Positions 45,637 through 55,177 are shown, numbered from the stretch's first letter. The stretch is 64,000 nucleotides of DNA from Terriglobia bacterium (GCA_020072565.1 JAIQGI010000032.1:22509-86508), one strand, 5' to 3'. The notes: generated from the sequence alone by a model not told the origin. Numbers and translations: made by a program.

Positions 45637-46548
45637 ATGCCCAGGAAATCAATTCGCTATTCCTTGAAGACCGCCATCATGCTCGTGCTGCTTGTGGCAG
45701 CCGCCTCATTCAGCCAGGGAGTTCCCGAATACGGCCCGCCCAACGGCACGCTGGTGATCGTCGGCGGCAACTTGAAAGACGCTGCGATCTACGACCGTTT
45801 CATCCAGCTCGCAGGCGGGCCGGACGCGAATTTTGTAATCGTTCCGACTGCCGGCGGGAATAAAAATCCCGACGGATCAATCAGGGTCTACAAGGAAGAA
45901 GATGTGGTCGCCGCGTGGAAGAAACGGGGACTGAAAAACGTCACCATGCTGCACACGCATGATCCGAAGGTGGCCGACACCGAAGAGTTCGTCAAAAACC
46001 TGAGGCAGGCGAACGCCGTGTGGTTCGACGGCGGCCGGCAATGGAACTGTGTCGACTCCTATATGAACACGCTGACCCTCAAAGAGTTTCACAAGGTGCT
46101 CGAACGCGGAGGGGTGATCGGGGGTTCCTCCGCCGGCGCCACGATCCAGGGCGACTATCTCGTCAGAGGTGCCATTTCAGGAAGCCAAGTTGTGATGGCT
46201 CCGGAACCGGAACACCAGAAGGCGTTCGCCTTCCTGCGGCGCTCCGCCATCGATCAGCACATCAACGCCCGCAACCGCTGGGACGATCTGATTCCGGTAA
46301 TCAAAAAGTTTCCTGACCTGCTTGGAATCGGGCTCTCCGAAGATACGGCGATCATCGTGAAGGGGGACACGTTCGAGGTCATGGGAAGCTGGAAGGTCGC
46401 GATCCACGACAACACCAGGCTCTATCAGCCATGGGAGAAGCCCTTCTACGTGCTCTCAGCAGGTGACGTCTACGACATGAAGGCACGTAAGGTCGTAAAG
46501 TACGGCGACGGCACCCGGCGCCAGCCGCCGACAAAAAAAGTAGCGTGA
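45637..46548 (+). CDS. Exported cyanophycinase-like (S51) serine peptidase
   Basis: 303 aa from the ATG at 45637 with AGGAGG 5 bases before it; a longer frame from 45595 has no ribosome site. The signal peptide is followed by GTLVIVGGNLKDAAIYDRFI, and GGVIGGSSAGATIQGDYLV carries the nucleophilic Ser of the S51 family. QHINARNRWDDLIPVIKKFP and GIGLSEDTAIIVKGDTFEV complete the usual fold. Cyanophycinases cut Asp-Arg polymers, but exported relatives are general or isopeptide hydrolases; no cyanophycin synthetase gene is in view. It may trim a peptide-bearing polymer. Confidence 0.88.
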   Translation: MPRKSIRYSLKTAIMLVLLVAAASFSQGVPEYGPPNGTLVIVGGNLKDAAIYDRFIQLAGGPDANFVIVPTAGGNKNPDGSIRVYKEEDVVAAWKKRGLKNVTMLHTHDPKVADTEEFVKNLRQANAVWFDGGRQWNCVDSYMNTLTLKEFHKVLERGGVIGGSSAGATIQGDYLVRGAISGSQVVMAPEPEHQKAFAFLRRSAIDQHINARNRWDDLIPVIKKFPDLLGIGLSEDTAIIVKGDTFEVMGSWKVAIHDNTRLYQPWEKPFYVLSAGDVYDMKARKVVKYGDGTRRQPPTKKVA

Positions 46549-46948
46549 CAATCCGTTGATCTGCTTCAGGGGACCACGAAACGCACGAATCCGATTTCGT
46601 GTGTTTCGTACTACTTACCCTCAGATGCTTTGCAGGAAGGCAAGGATTTTTGCCACGCGACGCAGAGCCGGGAGGCACAAGGCGCCGTCATTAAATAGCC
46701 CCGCCCGTAAGGGCGGGGTAGTGAGAGAAAGGAAATCGAGATCCGACGGACCGGCACAGATGTCTTGTGCCGCACCTCTGGCGCTCATTTCGGTTCGTCT
46801 GATAAACCCTGGCCTCACGGCCGGGTCTATGGATTGCCGCCTCTTCGAGGCTCTTCCTCTCTCCGGCTCTGAGTTGAGATTTTTTTGTTGCGGCTATGCC
46901 GTGCCGTGTATTTCGTGGTTCCGGTATCGCGCGGGGCCTGCCGGGAGA
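46549..46948. repeat. Convergent spacer filled with repeat elements
   Basis: 46695-46837 is a diverged copy of the 138-bp element at 30486-30623: GCCCCGCCCGTAAGGGCGGGG on the left, CCCTGGCCTCACGGCCGGG on the right, and GTGCCGCACCTCTGGCGCTC within. 46887-46918 is copy 3 of the 33-nt core repeat. Near 46610-46655, TTACCCTCAG...GGCAAGGATTTTTGCC resembles part of the repeat at 31928. Cyanophycinase and asparagine synthetase genes converge here. Confidence 0.72.
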
Positions 46949-48895
46949 TCAGGGCCGTTGATGATCCATCCACGCCTGGAACATCAAGACGGCCCACAGG
47001 GCGTGATCGGCCTTCCGCTTGCCCGCCAGATGATCAACCCAGGCCTTCCGCACCGGATCGGGCCTCAGGAAGCCGCCCTCCCGCAAGCGCTTCTCGGCGA
47101 GGAGCTCCTCGGCCCAATCACGCAACCTGCCGCGCAGCCATGCACCGAGCGGGATGCCGAAGCCCATCTTCGGCCTTTCCACCAGCCCGGGCGGAACGTA
47201 CCGATAGAGCACCTGCCGCAGAAGCCATTTGGATTGGCTCTCGCGCCTCTTCAGGCTCAAAGGCAGCCTCCAGGCCCACTCTACAATGCGATGATCGAGC
47301 AGGGGATTTCTGGCCTCGAGGCTGACGCCCATGCTGGCGCGATCTACCTTGACCAGGATGTCGTTGGGGAGGTATGTCACCAGGTCCCAGATCATCATGC
47401 GCTCGGTAAAGTCCGGAAAGCTCTCCCGCAGAGACGGATCATTCAGGATGGTCTCCGGCTCGCTTCCGCCGATCACCAACTCGCCCGGATTCTTCCAAAC
47501 CGAGATCAGCGTGCGGTAGAGGCCATCCGGATGCCCGGCGGGCAACAATTCCGCGAGCTTGTGCATTTTGTCGCCGGGAAGCGTCTGGCGCCAGCGGGCC
47601 GGGATAAGACCCTCCAAGCCTCGATACACCGCATCCCACGTCGCGGTCGGAATCGACTGAATCGTGCCGGCGGCAATGCGGCGTGCCGCACGGGGCGTGC
47701 GGCGCATGATCGTCCATATGCGGTGCGCGAGCATATAGCGCGTGTAGCCGCTGAACAGCTCGTCGCCCCCATCGCCGGAGAGGCAGACGGTCACATGTTT
47801 TCTGGCCATCTTGCAGACGAGGTAGGTGGGGATCTGGGAGGAATCGGCGAATGGCTCGTCGTAGAGCTGAGGCAGGAGCGGAATGACATCCTGGGCCTCA
47901 TCCGGGGTTACGTACAGCTCGGTATGCTCGGTTTGAAGATGCGCGGCAACCGCTTTGGCCGACTCGGCCTCGTCGTATGCGGCATCGCGGAAGCCGATGG
48001 TAAAGGTCTTGACGGGCCTTGGGCTCAGCTGCTGCATGAGCGCGACTACGGCGGACGAGTCGATGCCGCCCGACAGCAGGGCGCCCAACGGCACGTCGGC
48101 GATCATCCTGCGAGCCACCGCATCCCGGAGCAGCACATCCAGCTCCGCAATCGCTTCATTCTCCCCAAGGACAACTCGTCGGTTCAGCGCCTGACGTGCC
48201 ACGCCGACGGCCTCCCAATAAGGCCGGATCTCAGCCCGACCCCCCCTTCGAACCACGGCATAATGACCGGGCATGAGTTTGCGGGCTGCTTTATAGATCG
48301 AGTAAGGGGCAGGAACATAGCCATAGCGGAAGTAGGCAGCCAGGGCATCCCGATCGAGCGCACGATCGAATGCGGGATGCGCGCACAGCGCCTTGAGTTC
48401 TGAGGCGAACAGGAAAAGTCCGCCCGATTCGGCATAATAGAGCGGCTTTTTGCCCACGCGGTCGCGAACAAGGTACAGCACAGATTCCCGGCGATCCCAG
48501 AGGGCAATGGCGAACATTCCCCAGAGGCGCGGAAAAGTTGCTTCGGCGCCCCAAGCTGCCGTGCCCTCGAGCAGGACTTCTGCATCCGACGAGCTGCGGA
48601 AGCGCACGCCGGCGTTCTCGAGATCGGCGCGCAGATCACGATAGTTGTAGATCTCGCCATTGAAGACCAGCACGTAGCGTCCGTCTGCGGAGAGCATGGG
48701 CTGATGAGCGGCAAGGGACAGATCTATGATGGAGAGGCGGCGGAATCCGAAGGCCAGACCCGCCGCTTCGTCCGCCCAGGCGCCGGCATCATCCGGACCA
48801 CGGTGCACAAGAGTGTCCGCCATCCGGGTGACCTGGTCGCGGAGAATCTCCCGGGCTGTCCCCGGGCGCCGCAAAAGACCGGTCAAGCCGCACAT
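46949..48895 (-). CDS. asnB: Asparagine synthetase-like amidotransferase (glutamine-hydrolysing) 1
   Basis: 648 aa. MCGLTGLL gives the N-terminal Cys2 nucleophile after Met removal; FGFRRLSIIDLS, LVFNGEIYNYRDLRADLE and the Arg/Asn glutamine site are intact. The synthetase half has the PPi motif LGALLSGGIDSSAVVALM and SGDGGDELFSGYTRYM. Thus both half-reactions look intact. In glycan loci such proteins often amidate uronic acids or other sugar carboxylates rather than aspartate; that role is inferred from context. The GT4 gene is 81 bases upstream on the same strand. Confidence 0.92.
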   Translation of the reverse strand: MCGLTGLLRRPGTAREILRDQVTRMADTLVHRGPDDAGAWADEAAGLAFGFRRLSIIDLSLAAHQPMLSADGRYVLVFNGEIYNYRDLRADLENAGVRFRSSSDAEVLLEGTAAWGAEATFPRLWGMFAIALWDRRESVLYLVRDRVGKKPLYYAESGGLFLFASELKALCAHPAFDRALDRDALAAYFRYGYVPAPYSIYKAARKLMPGHYAVVRRGGRAEIRPYWEAVGVARQALNRRVVLGENEAIAELDVLLRDAVARRMIADVPLGALLSGGIDSSAVVALMQQLSPRPVKTFTIGFRDAAYDEAESAKAVAAHLQTEHTELYVTPDEAQDVIPLLPQLYDEPFADSSQIPTYLVCKMARKHVTVCLSGDGGDELFSGYTRYMLAHRIWTIMRRTPRAARRIAAGTIQSIPTATWDAVYRGLEGLIPARWRQTLPGDKMHKLAELLPAGHPDGLYRTLISVWKNPGELVIGGSEPETILNDPSLRESFPDFTERMMIWDLVTYLPNDILVKVDRASMGVSLEARNPLLDHRIVEWAWRLPLSLKRRESQSKWLLRQVLYRYVPPGLVERPKMGFGIPLGAWLRGRLRDWAEELLAEKRLREGGFLRPDPVRKAWVDHLAGKRKADHALWAVLMFQAWMDHQRP

Positions 48896-48976
48896 TCGCG
48901 AACCTCAATTCCTTCAGCGCCGGCATCCCGGCGCCGATTTATGAAAAACAAAAACAACGGCCGGCACGCCAGGGCG

Positions 48977-50104
48977 CTAGGAGCCGATGCGGGTAAAGAA
49001 AGCCTCGTAATCGGCCACGAAACGATCCAGGCTGAAGTGCTGTATCACGCGTTCCCGGGCCGCGCTGCCCCAAGCCTGTCTCTCGGACGGTTTGAGCGCG
49101 ATGGCGCGCAACAGACCCTGGGACAGGGCGTCGGGATTTCCCGGAGGGACAACGATGCCCGTTTCACCCAGGATCTTTGCCGAATCGCCGGCGTCGGTAG
49201 CGACGCAGACAACTTCACAAGCCATCGCCTCCGCGACCGTGTTGGGAAATGCCTCGCTGCGGGAGGCGGAGCAGGCGATGTCAAACGCAGCGGTGAGACG
49301 CGGCATATCCTCACGCTCGCCGAGCAGATGCACTCGCCCCGAAAAGGGTGGCCCCTCCACGCCGGCAGCCAGCCTCAAGTTATCGCTTCCGGCGCCCCTG
49401 CCGGCGAGGGCGAAGTGAACCGAACGGTCCTGTTGTGCCACCATGCGCGCGGCCGCCAGAAAGTTGTCATGGTCTTTCGTAGGATCGAGACGCGCCACCA
49501 GGCCTATCAGCAGATCCTCCTGCCGCAAGCCGAGTTCGACCCTCACTTCCTCCCGCGCTGCCGCATCCGGTTTGAACTGCGCGGGATCGACACCGTTTCT
49601 GATGAGCACCCACTCGCGCGGGCGATACCCGATTTGAGAGTGGTACGCCCTCCCACTCTCGGAATTGACAACGACCGCAGCCGGCAGATGAGACAGACGG
49701 GCGCAAAGCCACAGTGTCCAGCCTGACAGCGCATGGTACCTGGACATATCCATATTCGAGGCCCGCAGATTCCAAACAATCGCGGGCACACGCGCCAACC
49801 GGCCCGCCAGCAAGCCCGCCAGATCTGCGTGGTAAAGCCACGTCATGACTATATCCGGCCGATCCTGCCTCAGCCGGCGGGTTAGTTTCAGCAGCGCGGC
49901 CGGTGACACCGCGCCGCGCCTCAGTCCCAGCGACCGCACCGGTACCCCCAGCTCCCGAATGCGCCTCCCGACAAGTCCAGGTTCGATCAGCGAGATCGCG
50001 CTGCAGCTGAACCGGTCCCTATCCAGGGCAGAGAGCAACCGAAACAGGGACGTTTCCGCCCCGCCGACATCGAGGCTGGTGATAAGGTGACAAATCCTGA
50101 ACAT
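48977..50104 (-). CDS. GT4-family glycosyltransferase
   Basis: 375 aa from the ATG at 50104; a GTG at 50128 is also possible. GT-B fold: CHLITSLDVGGAETSLFRLL at the N-terminus, VLIRNGVDPAQFKPD at the domain hinge, LIGLVARLDPTKDHDNFLAA, and the E-x7-E region EAFPNTVAEAMACEVVCVAT. This is the retaining GT4 class, which adds a hexose or HexNAc to a lipid-linked acceptor. It heads a two-gene minus-strand unit with asparagine synthetase 1. Confidence 0.92.
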   Translation of the reverse strand: MFRICHLITSLDVGGAETSLFRLLSALDRDRFSCSAISLIEPGLVGRRIRELGVPVRSLGLRRGAVSPAALLKLTRRLRQDRPDIVMTWLYHADLAGLLAGRLARVPAIVWNLRASNMDMSRYHALSGWTLWLCARLSHLPAAVVVNSESGRAYHSQIGYRPREWVLIRNGVDPAQFKPDAAAREEVRVELGLRQEDLLIGLVARLDPTKDHDNFLAAARMVAQQDRSVHFALAGRGAGSDNLRLAAGVEGPPFSGRVHLLGEREDMPRLTAAFDIACSASRSEAFPNTVAEAMACEVVCVATDAGDSAKILGETGIVVPPGNPDALSQGLLRAIALKPSERQAWGSAARERVIQHFSLDRFVADYEAFFTRIGS

Positions 50105-50581
50105 GTTCAGTTCCAAACCTGAATGCACGATTTCTTAAGAGGTGGACAGCCTGCAAGTATATTGAAGAGAGGACATCCTGAGAAGTCGATTCGGAAGTCA
50201 GTTACGTTTCAGAGTAGCGGCAATTCAAACGGGCAAGCCAAATTCTGGAGCTTTCCCCAATCCTGCGACTCTTTGATTGTGATAGAAAATTTCTGAGAGT
50301 ATGCTTGCACCGCGTCTGCATGGGCGGTACGCTCTGTTTTGCCCGGCTTGCGTTGCTGCTAGCCGAGGCGGCAACAAGCTCATGCAGTTTAAAGAAACCA
50401 TGCCCTGAGTATTACTCGGAACAAAGAGCAAAATCCCCCATTGCTGATTGCTCCGGATGTTGGGGTCTGAATGGAGTGAGACCCAAGTCTCGCAACTCGA
50501 TCTCGAGAAGGCGGGCAGCTCGGCGAACCGGCAGCTGCCCGCACACCAAGAACAATTCTAAACCGATGCAAGACAGTTGAG
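50105..50581. other. 477-bp divergent spacer
   Basis: Lies between the divergent GT4 and transglutaminase-like genes. No gene, hairpin or clear promoter could be supported. It should contain both promoters and is more AT-rich than the flanking coding DNA. Confidence 0.45.
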
Positions 50582-52504
50582 ATGAAGTTGGGCTGCATTC
50601 CTGGGGAGCTGCCGGTGAAAGTACGAGCGGGAAGTTCCTTGAGGCTTTTGGTCTGTCTGGCTGCGCTCGCCGTGTGCGCATGGGAGCTATGGCCCTCCAG
50701 TCACAATGTTTACTTTAACCCCGCTTCCCTGACAAGCTGGGGAGGCAATGCCTATTCCTTCCAGCTGGAAGCTGCTGGACCGCTGCGAAGAATCGAGCAA
50801 GACTTCCTTGCGGCACCGACAAGGTCGGGGCTTGTCCTCCTGGAGAACGGGCTTCCTCTAGGTCCGGCGCATGCCCTTCATCAGGAAATCGTGGAGAAGG
50901 GACACGGCCGGTACTCGCATTGGAACGGCGCTGTCATATTCTCGAGTCGCGACAACTCGAATCCAGCTGCTAACGGTCGGTCCTATGAGGCAGTCGTTGC
51001 TGTAAAACCGGCCCGATTTCTTACGGCAGCTGCAGCCCTGACACTGATTTTAGTGGCAGCGCTGACGCTGATTCGGATTTCGCGGTCAGGTTCCCGTGCC
51101 CTGCTTCCTGGATTCCGGCTGTTTTGCAGTTTCTGCGCGACACTGGCGTTGCTGGCCACAATTGCCGCGTCCTTGTCTCGGTTGTTCCCTTTTCATCTGG
51201 AGACTCGTGTGCCCGCCAATGCGGCGATTCCCGTGAGTCGCGACAACTGGAATTTTCTTTTCGTTGCGGACCTCCCTGATGTCAAGGCCTACTATGTTCC
51301 GCTGCCGAGGCTCGTTGCACCCTTCATCACGATTCCTTCACCTGCGGACGGCGAGGACACGGTTTCGATTGGAGTGGATTGGTATCGAATGAAGTTACGG
51401 CAGGCGCGAGATGAGGCTGAGTTGCGCACCAATACCGGTGGGGCGTTCATCGATCTCGACAAGATGTATGGTGATGGTCTTCTCTTGCGGCCCGGGGCAG
51501 CCTCACCGCCACCAAATAATGGAGCTGTCGTCATACGCTTTCCTGTCCGTGTGACGGTCGGCGGCATCGGCATTTTGTGTGCGCTTTTCGGCTTGTTCGC
51601 TATGGCCCGATGGAGTCTGGGTTCCGGTCCCAAGGGTCCCTCTTTTGCCTCGGCCGTTACCTGGTGGGCAGTGCTCATCGCCGCTTTCGGTGTGATGCTC
51701 ATCGGAATCAATCTTTTCGGCCATTTCCAGCACCTGCGCGGGTTTTCGACAAACGACGGCCATCTTACCGGACCATTTCTGCGAACGCCCGGCGGCACTG
51801 AACTGGAATGGCAGGCACTCCTTCAGGCTCTGCCAAGACGGGCCGGCGAATCGAACAAAGACTACGCCATACGCATCAATGAACTTGTGTCAGGCAATGT
51901 GCGGCACATCTGGAACTACGCGAATGAGGGGGTTCTTCGCCTTCATGTACCCATCTGGGAAAATTACATCCTTTGGCTCTTGGGCGAAATCCGTGACGAT
52001 TATCGCCGGTACACCTTTGTCGACGCGCGCAAGGCTCTTGAGCGAGGGGTCGGCATGTGCAGCCAAACGTCTCTTATCGTTACGGCACTGTTGAGAGAGG
52101 GCGGTCTGGATACCCGTGTGGCTCAATTGGGTGGGCACACTGTTGTTACTGCCGAAGTGGCGCCGGCCGAGTGGTATGTTTTGGATCCTGATATCGGCGT
52201 GGTGATCCCCAAGAGCCTGAAGGAGATCGAAAGAGATCTTTCGTCGATCCGCTCGATATATGAAGATGGATACAGGCGCCAGAGTCACTACTATCCAGAG
52301 CTAGCCTCGGAGATCATGGTTTCGATTTACGGGCCGGAAGGAAACTCGATCGAACCGCCAAACGCAAATGTGATGATGGGGGATCGGTGGGTTGCGACGG
52401 AACGTCTTGCCTACCAGCTGAAATGGGCTCTGCCGCTCGCTCTCCTCGGCGCCGCAGTCCTGGTAGGCGGGATCGGGTGGCAACTGCGGCGGCGCCGCGG
52501 CTAA
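50582..52504 (+). CDS. Membrane-bound transglutaminase-like protein with glycan-locus ectodomain
   Basis: 640 aa; a GTG at 50615 with GGGGAG before it is an alternative start. A first membrane helix (about 18-36) leads to an external domain, residues about 45-140, containing GLPLGPAHALHQEIVEKGHG, GRYSHWNGAVIF and SRDNSNPAANGRSY, which the giant GT39-like protein shares. Helices follow near 146-165, 178-200, 325-345 and 358-380. The C-terminal domain has a transglutaminase triad: Cys493 in GVGMCSQTS, His519 in LGGHTVV, Asp535 in YVLDPD. A last helix precedes QLRRRRG. It may be a protease, amidase or cross-linker acting on the glycan or a protein carrier. Confidence 0.8.
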   Translation: MKLGCIPGELPVKVRAGSSLRLLVCLAALAVCAWELWPSSHNVYFNPASLTSWGGNAYSFQLEAAGPLRRIEQDFLAAPTRSGLVLLENGLPLGPAHALHQEIVEKGHGRYSHWNGAVIFSSRDNSNPAANGRSYEAVVAVKPARFLTAAAALTLILVAALTLIRISRSGSRALLPGFRLFCSFCATLALLATIAASLSRLFPFHLETRVPANAAIPVSRDNWNFLFVADLPDVKAYYVPLPRLVAPFITIPSPADGEDTVSIGVDWYRMKLRQARDEAELRTNTGGAFIDLDKMYGDGLLLRPGAASPPPNNGAVVIRFPVRVTVGGIGILCALFGLFAMARWSLGSGPKGPSFASAVTWWAVLIAAFGVMLIGINLFGHFQHLRGFSTNDGHLTGPFLRTPGGTELEWQALLQALPRRAGESNKDYAIRINELVSGNVRHIWNYANEGVLRLHVPIWENYILWLLGEIRDDYRRYTFVDARKALERGVGMCSQTSLIVTALLREGGLDTRVAQLGGHTVVTAEVAPAEWYVLDPDIGVVIPKSLKEIERDLSSIRSIYEDGYRRQSHYYPELASEIMVSIYGPEGNSIEPPNANVMMGDRWVATERLAYQLKWALPLALLGAAVLVGGIGWQLRRRRG

Positions 52505-52577
52505 CAGCGCGACGTCGGTTCTCACTCGACTTGTTGCGTACTCTCAACTGCGGGCATTGTCCATATAAAGAGGACGT

Positions 52578-52596
52578 TCGGATCTTCCGATTTTTT
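52578..52596 (+). terminator. Short hairpin with T6, possible terminator
   Basis: TCGGA-TCT-TCCGA (52578-52590) is followed directly by TTTTTT (52591-52596), 74 bases after the stop of the transglutaminase-like gene. The 5-bp stem is weak. Confidence 0.4.
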
Positions 52597-52790
52597 CTGC
52601 CCTCTGCCTTCGCCGCGCAAACTGAAAAATCGGGATGTCCGTTTTTTGCGCATCTCCCATCTCTAAAAAACGTCTGACAGGCCAATTTCAATCTGTCTCG
52701 CCTGCAGTGCCTCGATAATGCGGATGAAGATCCGGATGCACCGGCTCCCTTGAGGCTTGCCCTGGGTGCCGGGGAACAGCAACCACCCGA

Positions 52791-53738
52791 TCATTCCACC
52801 TTGCGAAAGAGATTTAGTTCCCGCCGGACGTGTGCCAGCTGATCAGCCACCAGGGCAAAAAAGAAAATCAGAACGCTCGTGACATAGAAGAGAACTGCTG
52901 TATTTGTGACAGTCCTCACCCGGATGATTTGAATGACTGTAACAACAATCCCCATCGCGAACAGGAAAACGCTGACGGGCAGGAGGAGCTTCAAGGGCTC
53001 GAAGAGCATACCCATGCGGAGGATGATCATCAAGAAAGTCAAGCCATCTCTAAAGGGCCGGATCTTGCTTTTGCCCTTCGTGCGCTTGACGATCGTGGTG
53101 AGTGGAGCGTACGAGACAGGATAGCCCGTTTTGATCAAGGCCATCGTGATTGTCGAGGGGTACGAAAAGCCGTTCGGTAACAGGTGCAGAAACTCCAACA
53201 TCCGGCGCCTCTTGACGGCACGAAAGCCCGAAGTGAGGTCCGGGATATGCCGGCCTGCAATGTACGAGGCCCAGAGCACAAATATCCGATTGCCTATCTT
53301 CCGGAAACCGGAAACCGGCGCGCTGGCATCACGAGTCCCGACGACCATATCATACTGATCCAGGCCTGCAACGAGTTTCGGGATATCCTCAGGCGAATGC
53401 TGGCCGTCCGCATCCATCATGAGCAGATACTCGCCTCCGGCGTTTTTCACACCGGTCTTGACCGCCGAGCCGTTTCCCATATTGTAGGGATGCTGAATGA
53501 CGCGCGCGCCCGCAGCTCTGGCTCTCTCCACAGTCGCATCTTTGGAGCAATCGTCCACCACAATGATTTCGTAGTTCGATTCCAGGTTCTTGATTTCGTT
53601 GATGATTGGGCCGATGGTCAACTCTTCGTTGTAGGCGGGAATGATGACCGTTACCTTGGGCTGCACGAATCCTCCGCTTGATTTAGAATCATCGAATCGA
53701 GGGCTTCGGTTATCATGCAACACGCTCGTCGCCGTCAA
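52791..53738 (-). CDS. GT2-family glycosyltransferase with two C-terminal membrane helices
   Basis: 315 aa. GT-A fold: KVTVIIPAYNEELTIGPIIN, YEIIVVDDCSKDATVERARA, YNMGNGSAVKTGVKNAGGEY, LLMMDADGQHSPEDIPKLV (DxD), and VVGTRDASAPVSGFRKIGNR. Two hydrophobic helices near residues 240-295 anchor it. The pattern resembles dolichyl/polyprenyl-phosphate hexosyltransferases (DPM1/GtrB-like), which make the lipid-linked sugar donors used by GT39-type proteins. Its ATG overlaps the radical SAM stop as ATGA, so the two are translationally coupled. It is the last gene of the long minus-strand run. Confidence 0.92.
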   Translation of the reverse strand: MTATSVLHDNRSPRFDDSKSSGGFVQPKVTVIIPAYNEELTIGPIINEIKNLESNYEIIVVDDCSKDATVERARAAGARVIQHPYNMGNGSAVKTGVKNAGGEYLLMMDADGQHSPEDIPKLVAGLDQYDMVVGTRDASAPVSGFRKIGNRIFVLWASYIAGRHIPDLTSGFRAVKRRRMLEFLHLLPNGFSYPSTITMALIKTGYPVSYAPLTTIVKRTKGKSKIRPFRDGLTFLMIILRMGMLFEPLKLLLPVSVFLFAMGIVVTVIQIIRVRTVTNTAVLFYVTSVLIFFFALVADQLAHVRRELNLFRKVE

Positions 53739-55177
53739 CCACCAAACAGGGCAAAATCCAGGACGTTGGTTGCGGCGATGCTCAGCCGCTTGACATCATC
53801 GACGCCGTGTAGCTGCCTCAGAGAATCGCAGAAATAGGAAGGTCGCAGATAAAACTCACGATATGCCCGCCTGATGCTTTTTTTCAATTGCTCCTTCGTC
53901 AAGTCGGCATAGATTTCGTTGAAAATTCCCTCCACATGAAGCTTGTGGAGACTGCTCGCGCTTCCATCCTGGATTTCCGGGTGCGCAGCCGCGACCTCGT
54001 CAAACAGTGGTGTGCCGGGATAAGGCGTGCAGGCACCGAATGTCGCCGTCGTTGGGTTCAGTTCTTTAACAAATTGAATCGTTCTATTTACCGTCTCCTG
54101 GTTATCGCCGGGCATACCGACCATCACGTGCGCATGCGTATGCAAGCCAACCTCTTTCGCCCAGCGGAAAACATCATACGCCTGCTCCACCTTGTAACCT
54201 TTGCGAGCACGGTCCAATATTTCCTGAACGCCCGATTCGACTCCGAGCTTCAAGGTGTGGCAACCCGCAGCGCGCGCCAATTCCATCATCTCCTTGTCGA
54301 TCATGGAGACCCGCGCGTTCGCGATCCAACTCACATCCAGTTTGCGCTCGAGGATCTGGCGGCAGATTTCCGTGTCGCGCTTCTTGTGGACGAAAAACGT
54401 ATCATCTCGAAAGTAGACTTCACGATAACCCTGCTGCAAAAAGTACTCGATCTCTCGCACCACATAGTCAGCCAACTGAAAGCGGGTCCGCATGCCGTCG
54501 AAGTATGGCGCCGTGCAGAAGGTGCATTTTGCCGGACAGCCTTTTGAAGTGGTCGTTGTGATATAGGGCAAGCGGCGGACGAGCGGGTTGAAATAATGAA
54601 TGCCCTTGGGCAGCATCGTCACATCAGGGAAAGGCAACTCGTTCAGGTCATAAAGCGGATAATCCGGGTTTATCCGGACGCCTCCATTTTCCACGAATGC
54701 GATGCCGGCAACCTGTTTCCATTCGCCGCCCGTGCGCATTTCTCGATGAAGATCCCGAGTGATGAACTCCGGTTCGTGACGCACGGCAATGTCGACGCCC
54801 TTATGGGCCAGAGTGTACTTGGGCATAAAGGTCGGATGGGAGCCGAAGGCGAGCGTCTTCAAGCCCGGATTGGTCTCTTTCAATCCCAGAAGCATGTTTG
54901 CGTCTTCGAGGAACGTCATGGTCGAAGTCGATATCACGACCGTGTCCATGCCGCGCGCCATGTTGTTGACCTGATCATGGGACAACTGTTCGGCCTGCGC
55001 GTCCAGGAAGGTCACATCCTGCCCATCATTGCGAAGCACGGTTGCGACCTGCAGCAAGCCGAACGGCGGCACGGTGCCGCCCCCGATACGCTTGCCGCTG
55101 CACCAGCAGCCGTAAAGGACGTCGCGGATCACGTTCTTGCTGACACGACTCACTGGATTGAGAACAAGAACTTTCAT
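53735..55177 (-). CDS. B12-binding-domain radical SAM enzyme
   Basis: 480 aa. The N-terminal 130 residues form a cobalamin-binding-type Rossmann domain (PPFGLLQVATVLRNDGQDV, VVISTSTMTFLEDANMLLGL). The radical SAM core follows with GCPAKCTFC giving Cys214, Cys218 and Cys221 for the 4Fe-4S cluster, then GVESGVQEILDRARKGYKVE and MVGMPGDNQETVN. This is the BchE/P-methylase-like class, many of which methylate unreactive carbons or phosphinates. In this setting a sugar or lipid modification is likely, but the substrate is unknown. It overlaps the GT2 gene by 4 bases. Confidence 0.92.
   Translation of the reverse strand: MKVLVLNPVSRVSKNVIRDVLYGCWCSGKRIGGGTVPPFGLLQVATVLRNDGQDVTFLDAQAEQLSHDQVNNMARGMDTVVISTSTMTFLEDANMLLGLKETNPGLKTLAFGSHPTFMPKYTLAHKGVDIAVRHEPEFITRDLHREMRTGGEWKQVAGIAFVENGGVRINPDYPLYDLNELPFPDVTMLPKGIHYFNPLVRRLPYITTTTSKGCPAKCTFCTAPYFDGMRTRFQLADYVVREIEYFLQQGYREVYFRDDTFFVHKKRDTEICRQILERKLDVSWIANARVSMIDKEMMELARAAGCHTLKLGVESGVQEILDRARKGYKVEQAYDVFRWAKEVGLHTHAHVMVGMPGDNQETVNRTIQFVKELNPTTATFGACTPYPGTPLFDEVAAAHPEIQDGSASSLHKLHVEGIFNEIYADLTKEQLKKSIRRAYREFYLRPSYFCDSLRQLHGVDDVKRLSIAATNVLDFALFGG

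Noticed and set aside
46556..48403. 615-codon plus-strand open frame opposite asparagine synthetase 1
   Set aside because: Antisense shadow; its first part also runs through repeat elements.
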